From: Morganella sibonii
GTDB lineage: Bacteria; Pseudomonadota; Gammaproteobacteria; Enterobacterales; Enterobacteriaceae
NCBI RefSeq assembly: GCF_040560245.1
Contig: NZ_JAKMWP010000010.1
Strand: one strand, 5' to 3'
DNA: 64,000 bases
Position 1 is the stretch's first letter. Each line of letters begins with the position of its first letter. The position numbers and the translations under genes are program-made. Shown in pieces: positions 59,637-64,000 of this stretch. The notes beneath the pieces were generated by a model. That model was given only the letters and a program-made list of their open reading frames with translations. It was not told the origin of the DNA and made no database searches.

Positions 59637-60920
59637 ATGGCAAATCACATGGCAAATCAATCCCGCGTCAGACGGATGCTGATTCTGTTTCTGCTGGCAT
59701 TCGGCACCACCGCAATGTACAGCCTGCCTTACCTGAAGTCCTCGTTCTATGATCCGATGCAGCAGGCGCTGGGTCTGACGCACATTGAGATCGGTAACCT
59801 GCTCAGTCTGTATGGTCTGATCGGCATGTTTTCTTACTTTTTCGGCGGCTGGTTCGCGGACAGATTTTCTCTGCGTAACCTGATCACCTTCTCACTGATC
59901 GCATCCGGATCGCTGGGATTCTGGTTTGCGACTTTCCCGTCGTATAACACGATCCTGCTGATCCACGTTTTGTGGGGCGTCACTACGATCCTGACATTCT
60001 TCGCTGCGTCGATCAAAGTCGTGCGGATGCAGGGAACGGAGAAAGAGCAGGGGCGGATCTTCGGGTTTTACGAAGGATTATCCGGTGTGTCCGGTACACT
60101 GATCTCGTTTGTTGGTCTTTATTTCTTCGGCAAATTTGCCGAGGCGGCCATCGGCTTCCGTTATGTGGTCTGGCTTTATTCCGGTGCCTCGGTGATCTGC
60201 GGCATACTGCTGTTCTTCCTGATCGCGCACCGCAGCAGTACTGCGGAAAACGGCGAACCGGAAGAAAAAACCACATTCCGTTCTCTGATGAGTGTGGTGA
60301 CCATGCCGAAAGCGTGGCTGATCGGGCTGATTATTTTCTCCACCTATGTGGTGTTCTCCAGCCTGACGTATCTCAGCCCGTATCTGTCGCAGGTGTATGT
60401 GGTGCCGATTACCCTGGTGACGGCGCTGTCGATTATCCGCACCTATGTGATCAAAATGGTGGCGTCTCCGGTGGCGGGGATCGTGACGGATAAAGTCGGA
60501 TCATCTATCAGCGTGATGTTTGTCGGCTTTATTATCATGGCCGTGAACTGTGCTCTGTTCCTTGTGATCCCGAAAGGTAACGCCTTTATGTGGTTTGCGG
60601 TGGTGAATATGGTGGTGCTGAGTGCGTTACTGTTTGCATTCCGCGGTATCTATTTTGCCTCTGTTGCGGAATCGAAAATCCCGATGAAAACCACCGGTGC
60701 GGTTGTGGGCTTTGCCTCCTTTATCGGCTTCTCCCCGGATGCGTTCTATTATTCCGTGGCCGGCTACTGGCTGGATAAATACGGCGAAACCGGTTACAGC
60801 TATATCTTTATGCTCTCGGTCGCCTGTGCGCTGCTGGGCGTGGTGGCAACGTTCCTGCTGCATCAGATCAACCGCCGGGAAGCGGCAGGCAGCGGCATGA
60901 CACTCTCGCCGTCAGTCTGA
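59637..60920 (+). CDS. MFS transporter, YihN-like
   Basis: The product has 427 residues with twelve hydrophobic segments. FGGWFADRFSLRNLITFSLI is the A-motif loop; the central loop (about 205-220) is charged. Overall features resemble the YihN group of organic-anion-type MFS permeases. It is 18 bp downstream of the PLP enzyme and ends in a terminator, so it probably moves a substrate or product of that enzyme across the inner membrane. Direction and substrate are unknown. Confidence 0.85.
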   Translation: MANHMANQSRVRRMLILFLLAFGTTAMYSLPYLKSSFYDPMQQALGLTHIEIGNLLSLYGLIGMFSYFFGGWFADRFSLRNLITFSLIASGSLGFWFATFPSYNTILLIHVLWGVTTILTFFAASIKVVRMQGTEKEQGRIFGFYEGLSGVSGTLISFVGLYFFGKFAEAAIGFRYVVWLYSGASVICGILLFFLIAHRSSTAENGEPEEKTTFRSLMSVVTMPKAWLIGLIIFSTYVVFSSLTYLSPYLSQVYVVPITLVTALSIIRTYVIKMVASPVAGIVTDKVGSSISVMFVGFIIMAVNCALFLVIPKGNAFMWFAVVNMVVLSALLFAFRGIYFASVAESKIPMKTTGAVVGFASFIGFSPDAFYYSVAGYWLDKYGETGYSYIFMLSVACALLGVVATFLLHQINRREAAGSGMTLSPSV

Positions 60921-60963
60921 AAATAAAAAGACGGCACACAGCAGATAAAAATATAAAACAGAC

Positions 60964-60992
60964 AGCGCCCCCGGTAACGGGGGCGTTTTTTA
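60964..60992 (+). terminator. terminator after the MFS gene
   Basis: CGCCCCC (60966-60972) and GGGGGCG (60979-60985) with loop GGTAAC, followed by TTTTTT. It ends the PLP enzyme/MFS operon. Confidence 0.9.
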
Positions 60993-61033
60993 TGCATAAT
61001 CGCGGTTTACGGATGAGGTACGGAGACAACGAT

Positions 61034-61522
61034 ATGAATCTGAAACCGGCAGGTGTTTTGCTGATGAGTCTGTTTACGGCACCGTATGCAGCGGCGGAGT
61101 CCGGCGGTTTACCGCCGGAAGTTGTGCAGTTACAGCAGCAGGCACAAAGTGGTGAGGCGCAGGCGCAATATCAGCTGGCAGTACGCTATCTCAGGGGAGA
61201 TGGTGTGGAAAAAAATGAGGCGCAGGCGGTGACATGGCTGGAAAAATCGGCCGCACAACATAATGCGGATGCACAGTATGTGCTGGGATCGCTGTATGCA
61301 CACGGAAACGGTGTGACGGAAGATAAGAATAAAGCAATTGAATTCTATGACAAAGCCAGAGAGCAGAATCATCCGGAGGCTCAATACATGCTGGGAATAA
61401 TGTATCTGGAAGGAAAATATGTTGCCCCGAATTATAAATATGCCCGTTACCTGATAGGTGAAGCCTGTAAAGGCGGGGCAGACGGTGCGTGTGATGCATT
61501 TTCCCGTCTGCCTTCGCCGTAA
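61034..61522 (+). CDS. exported Sel1-repeat protein
   Basis: The product has 162 residues from ATG 61034, with GGAG 8 bases upstream; the frame is open further upstream but lacks a ribosome site and a signal. The signal peptide ends near residue 21 (APYAAA-ES). Three Sel1-like repeats follow: AQYQLAVRYLRGDGVEKNEA, AQYVLGSLYAHGNGVTEDKN and AQYMLGIMYLEGKYVAPNYK. These form a periplasmic protein-interaction scaffold. It is convergent to the TonB-dependent receptor gene. Partner unknown. Confidence 0.85.
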   Translation: MNLKPAGVLLMSLFTAPYAAAESGGLPPEVVQLQQQAQSGEAQAQYQLAVRYLRGDGVEKNEAQAVTWLEKSAAQHNADAQYVLGSLYAHGNGVTEDKNKAIEFYDKAREQNHPEAQYMLGIMYLEGKYVAPNYKYARYLIGEACKGGADGACDAFSRLPSP

Positions 61523-61530
61523 GCGGTAAC

Positions 61531-61555
61531 AATCCCGCATAATTTATGCGGGATT
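61531..61555. repeat. inverted repeat between Sel1 and TonB-receptor genes
   Basis: AATCCCGCATA and TATGCGGGATT pair perfectly around ATT. There is no T-run on either side, so a terminator function for the two convergent genes is plausible but not certain. A short tandem TGTATGCGGCAT repeat follows. Confidence 0.55.
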
Positions 61556-61577
61556 GTATGCGGCATTGTATGCGGCA

Positions 61578-63506
61578 TCAGTAACGGTATTCCACGCCCA
61601 GCCAGAAGTTACGGCCCTCTTCCATATAGCCGTTGGTGTACTCGTAGGATTTATCAAACAGGTTATTGACGGAGGCATTGGCGGAAATGCCGTAACCGAA
61701 GTCATAATCCGCGCGCAGTCCGGTGAGAGCATAACCGGCCACTTTCTCATTGCTGTCATTGTACTGATAGCTCCACGCGCGGAACTCTTCGGACAGCGTG
61801 ATCGTCAGCGGCCCGATCGGGGTGACTTTCACCCAGGCATACATTTTATGCTTCGGCAGCCCTTCCGCGTGATCAACATCTTTCGGATCACTGTGGATGT
61901 AGCTGTAGTTGATCCCGGTTTTCAGCCAGTCACTGACTTCACCTTTCACACCCAGATCCAGCCCGGTGTAATCCACACGGCCACTGTTCTGGTTCCGGAA
62001 GTAGCGGTCACCGTTTTTAATCACCGTGTGTGCGAGGATCGCATCATCCACGCGGTTGTGATAGATGCTGGCCTGATAACCCCATTTATCGGTGATATTC
62101 CCTTCGTAGGTTAAATCGAAAGTCAGTGCGCGTTCGGCTTTCAGGTTCGGGTTAATGATGCCCAGTGAACCATCTTTTGGTTTCTCAGTGGTATAGCGCT
62201 CTTTTTGTGTCGGGAAGCGGCTGCGGTCAGACACGGAGAACCGCACGTTATCCTGGTTGGCGAAGGTATATTTTGACATCACTTCCCAGTTAAAGGCGTG
62301 CTGATCATTATCATCCGCACCTTTATCCGCCTGACGGCTTTCGCGCCAGTCATAGCCGATAGCACCGATAAAATCGAGATCAGACGTGGCTGCCCACTGG
62401 TATTCGGTGGCGACAGAATAAGTGCGATCTTTATAACGCAGAATATCCCCGTTACGTTGTTTTTGTGCGCGGTGAACGTCATCTTTCCAGTGTGCGGAGA
62501 ATGACAGCAGATCGCTTTCGCGCATGTCGATCCCTAACTGGAGAGAGGCACCGTTGCTGAAATCATCGTAATAGCTGTAATCGTACCCTTTGCCGTCTTT
62601 TTTATACATCAGCAGGGTATTTTCAAACTTATCATGGAACAGGCGGCCCTGGAGGTTCACGCCGTCTGTCAGCTGAGTGGTGCTGTTGAAATAGTAGCTC
62701 TCTTTGTTGTAATCCGGCCATTCCCACCAGCTGTATTTGCCTTTGCCCGGCACCGCAGACGGCGAACTGTCTTTGCTGCCGTCCTGCTTCAGATAAGTAA
62801 AGACATACTGGTCGGTTTCACGCGGGGTCCAGCCCACTTTCACCATACCGCGTTTATCATCGGATGAGGAGTGCGCACGGCGGCCGTTGCTGCCCGCCTG
62901 AGCGTTATCATCATCGGAGCCCGGCAGGCCGAGGAAACGTTGTTTGTACTGGCTGCCGCTGACCTGGATAAATCCGAGGTCGCTGCGTGCGCCGACACGG
63001 GCGCTGGTGTTATAGGCATTATCCGCGCCGCGGGCGAAGCCCTGACTGAATGACACATTGGCTTCAAATGGTTTTTTCGGGGTGGCGGTGGTGAGGTTGA
63101 TCGCACCGCCCATCAGGTTCGGTCCCTGTAACAGCGAGGTATAGCCTTTGCTCACTTCAATGCTTTCCAGTTCGCTGGTCATAAAGCGGCCGAGGTCAAG
63201 GTTGCCGTCATACGGGACATACGTCGGGATACCGTCGAAGAAAACCGGTACCTGACGGCTGTCAAAGCCGCGGACTTTCACCGTCAGCTCATTGCGGTTG
63301 CCGGATTTTTCGAGAACCACACCCGGCATGGTGCTGATGGCTGTCGCCGCATTGGTTTTGTTCAGCGACTGCATCTGCGGCTGTGTGATGACATCCGGAT
63401 TGGAGGCCACCGGGCTGCCCCAGACGGTCAGAATATCTGCGCTTTCTGCCTGTACCGCAGGCGCGGTTGCCAGCAGAATCGCTGAGCAGAGTAGAGTTCG
63501 TTTCAT
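61578..63506 (-). CDS. TonB-dependent outer-membrane receptor, possibly for molybdate/tungstate
   Basis: The product has 642 residues. The signal peptide ends near residue 20 (VQA-ES); a TonB-box-like ADILTVWG follows; plug domain (about 40-150) with VRGFDSRQVPVFFDGIPTYVPYDG and GGAINLTT; a 22-strand barrel ending in the aromatic FWLGVEYRY. Receptors of this class import scarce ligands by TonB energy. The ligand is normally iron-related. Here a ModE-type operator overlaps the promoter area and the next gene on the strand is modD, so molybdate or tungstate (perhaps chelated) is suggested. This substrate is inference. Confidence 0.9.
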   Translation of the reverse strand: MKRTLLCSAILLATAPAVQAESADILTVWGSPVASNPDVITQPQMQSLNKTNAATAISTMPGVVLEKSGNRNELTVKVRGFDSRQVPVFFDGIPTYVPYDGNLDLGRFMTSELESIEVSKGYTSLLQGPNLMGGAINLTTATPKKPFEANVSFSQGFARGADNAYNTSARVGARSDLGFIQVSGSQYKQRFLGLPGSDDDNAQAGSNGRRAHSSSDDKRGMVKVGWTPRETDQYVFTYLKQDGSKDSSPSAVPGKGKYSWWEWPDYNKESYYFNSTTQLTDGVNLQGRLFHDKFENTLLMYKKDGKGYDYSYYDDFSNGASLQLGIDMRESDLLSFSAHWKDDVHRAQKQRNGDILRYKDRTYSVATEYQWAATSDLDFIGAIGYDWRESRQADKGADDNDQHAFNWEVMSKYTFANQDNVRFSVSDRSRFPTQKERYTTEKPKDGSLGIINPNLKAERALTFDLTYEGNITDKWGYQASIYHNRVDDAILAHTVIKNGDRYFRNQNSGRVDYTGLDLGVKGEVSDWLKTGINYSYIHSDPKDVDHAEGLPKHKMYAWVKVTPIGPLTITLSEEFRAWSYQYNDSNEKVAGYALTGLRADYDFGYGISANASVNNLFDKSYEYTNGYMEEGRNFWLGVEYRY

Positions 63507-63523
63507 TATTATTTTCCTGTTAC

Positions 63524-63547
63524 CGATATGTATTTATTTATATAGCG
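63524..63547. promoter_or_regulatory. ModE-like operator upstream of the TonB-dependent receptor
   Basis: A 24-bp imperfect palindrome runs from CGATATGTA to TATATAGCG. The E. coli modABC operator has the same length and pattern (CGTTATAT to ACATAACG). The right half equals CGCTATATA on the other strand. It lies 18 bp before the receptor start, where bound ModE-molybdate would block transcription. Confidence 0.62.
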
Positions 63548-63559
63548 ACTTGCCGGACA

Positions 63560-63606
63560 AAAGGATAAAACGGTCGGTTCAGTGACCTGACCGGTTTATC
63601 CTTTAA
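63560..63606. terminator. long inverted repeat between modD and the receptor gene
   Basis: AAAGGATAAAxCGGTC and GACCGxTTTATCCTTT form a long stem with a few mismatches around CAGTG. On the minus strand it is followed by a short T-run, so it may terminate or attenuate read-through from modD into the receptor gene. Confidence 0.55.
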
Positions 63607-63633
63607 CTCACTATAGGGTTGTGCGGTTTTCCG

Positions 63634-64000
63634 TCAGCGCGGATATAACCGGACTTTAATATCCGCCGGGGACGCATAATACGGCGCGGACGTGACAAAC
63701 AGCTTCACGCCGGTGTCCGCATACCGCCCGATGGTTTCTGCATTCAGCCCGCCTGCGGCAGACAGTGTGCAGTCCGGTGCCAGCACCGCGGCCTCTTTGA
63801 CGAGACGGCGGATATCATCAGGGCTGAATTTATCCAGCTGTAACACATCCGGGTGTCCTTTCAGCGCCTGACGGGCCTCATCCGGGTTATCCGCTTCGAC
63901 AATAATGGTTTTTTCCGGCGCTTCACGGCGCAGTGCGGCAATGGCTGAGCACCAGTTTTCCGGCTCTGCCAGGAAGCAGCGGTGATTGGCAAACAGCAGA
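63634..64000 (-). CDS. modD: ModD, quinolinate phosphoribosyltransferase-like protein (N-terminal part outside window)
   Basis: The frame is open from the window end (64000) to the stop at 63634, giving about 121 C-terminal residues; the gene starts to the right of the window. The sequence LLFANHRCFLAEPENW, EKTIIVEADNPDEARQAL, DVLQLDKFSPDDIRRLVKEA and LSAAGGLNAETIGRYADTGVKLFVTSAPYYA has the beta-alpha layout of the nicotinate-nucleotide pyrophosphorylase family and matches ModD rather than NadC. ModD is found with molybdate transport genes, but its exact role is not settled. It is followed by the receptor gene on the same strand. Confidence 0.78.
   Translation of the reverse strand, partial: LLFANHRCFLAEPENWCSAIAALRREAPEKTIIVEADNPDEARQALKGHPDVLQLDKFSPDDIRRLVKEAAVLAPDCTLSAAGGLNAETIGRYADTGVKLFVTSAPYYASPADIKVRLYPR

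Overview
The window looks like a chromosomal stretch from a member of the Morganellaceae, most probably Morganella. The housekeeping genes (mdtL-yidZ, ahpCF, potABCD, ynaI, soxR, lemA) are close to enterobacterial versions, and the two small SISQQQ...RYERG regulators are of the MrpJ type known from Proteus. The species call is an inference; no rRNA or tRNA gene is present to settle it.

Bases 1-15600 are a surface/accessory region. They hold the tail of one Ig-repeat invasin, a secreted cysteine-containing protein of unknown function, and a giant 3343-residue inverse autotransporter with nineteen Ig-like units of exactly 306 bp. These are followed by an MrpJ-like regulator, a 174-residue free-standing paralogue of the invasin N-terminus, a small unknown protein, a membrane-anchored bactofilin with a second strong start, and a Sel1-repeat protein. 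Bases 15600-25350 are mostly conserved core: a lipoprotein, mdtL-yidZ, ahpF-ahpC (with a recognisable OxyR operator) and potABCD.

Bases 25307-47800 form a complete SPI-1/Inv-Mxi-Spa type III secretion island inserted between potD and a MetJ-controlled methionine gene pair. It starts with a 1.3 kb AT-rich leader containing two CRP-like boxes and a second MrpJ-like regulator. The leftward operon encodes needle and basal body (sctD-F-I-J-K-L plus an OrgC-position ORF). The rightward operon encodes the InvF-like activator, secretin, gatekeeper, export gate, chaperone, ATPase, stalk, ruler, sorting platform and export apparatus. The chaperone, a long tip protein and two translocators follow. No effector or pilotin gene is recognised. 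Unusual points are a pentapeptide-repeat tract inside the needle-length ruler, a strong internal start in sctQ, a divergent needle subunit and a short SipC-like translocator.

Bases 47944-64000 are metabolic and stress genes: metY-metQ behind three met boxes; a cluster of three palindromic repeats with compensatory arm changes; lemA; a MexHI-like RND pump transcribed from a SoxR-type 19-bp-spacer promoter and divergent from soxR; ynaI; a MerR-family regulator whose likely target promoter, also with a 19-bp spacer, drives a methionine gamma-lyase-like PLP enzyme and an MFS transporter; a Sel1 protein; and a TonB-dependent receptor with a ModE-like operator, lying next to a partial modD. The last group suggests TonB-dependent molybdate or tungstate uptake.
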